Part shown: positions 5,782 through 5,786 of the stretch, in pieces
Layout of the letters: each line of letters opens with the position of its first letter
Numbering within the stretch: position 1 is the first letter of the stretch
Source: Candidatus Methanogaster sp. UBA203
GTDB taxonomy: Archaea; Halobacteriota; Methanosarcinia; Methanosarcinales; Methanogasteraceae
Length of the DNA stretch: 5,786 nt
Assembly (NCBI GenBank): GCA_002503595.1
Contig: DASC01000197.1
Span: 1-5,786, forward strand
Direction: 5' to 3'
Notes under the pieces: model-generated
What the model saw: only the letters and a program-made list of their open reading frames with translations
Database searches by the model: none
What the model was told of the DNA's origin: nothing
Position numbers and translations under genes: made by a program

Positions 5782-5786
5782 TGGAA

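Overview
The window reads as archaeal, most likely from the methanogen / anaerobic alkane- and methane-oxidiser side of the Euryarchaeota (Methanomicrobia-like; an ANME-1 or Syntrophoarchaeum-type relative is possible but cannot be settled from one window). The evidence is a complete HdrA of methanogen length, an MvhD and a methanogen-type FdhB in one tight operon, Shine-Dalgarno sites matching the archaeal anti-SD (GGAGGTGAT variants) before the genes, and an archaeal TATA-like element upstream.

Bases 1 to about 208 are the 3' end of a group II intron. They hold the last 40 codons of its reverse transcriptase/maturase, then a textbook domain V hairpin (133-166) and a domain VI hairpin with a bulged adenosine (170-205). 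The maturase stops where the HNH endonuclease domain of many such proteins would begin. Bases 209-660 contain no gene I can recognise; one open frame runs from the intron junction to 506, and there is a small tandem repeat at 421-440. An AT-rich promoter-like stretch (about 655-712) leads into the operon.

From 723 to the end, four co-directional genes lie 0 to 17 bp apart: hdrA (723-2690), mvhD (2695-3144), an fdhB/frhB-family gene (3145-4305) and a compact, divergent fdhA-like molybdopterin oxidoreductase gene (4323-5780). A strong Shine-Dalgarno sequence over the last stop codon (5774-5781) shows that the operon continues past the window.

Inferred joint function: FdhB is the F420 (and/or formate-electron) module, MvhD is the 2Fe-2S adaptor that docks such modules onto HdrA, and HdrA is the flavin-based bifurcation or confurcation core with ferredoxin-like arms. 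The FdhA-like protein would be the formate-oxidising subunit in a classical complex, but here it is about 485 residues instead of the usual 650-700 and lacks a Lys conserved in formate dehydrogenases. It may therefore act on something else or be a structural or electron-transfer relic. No hdrB, hdrC, mvhA or mvhG is in view, so the electron acceptor partner is unseen. The main items for a second look are this compact FdhA-like subunit in an Hdr complex, the intron remnant next to the operon promoter, and a perfect 16-bp palindrome at the start of hdrA.
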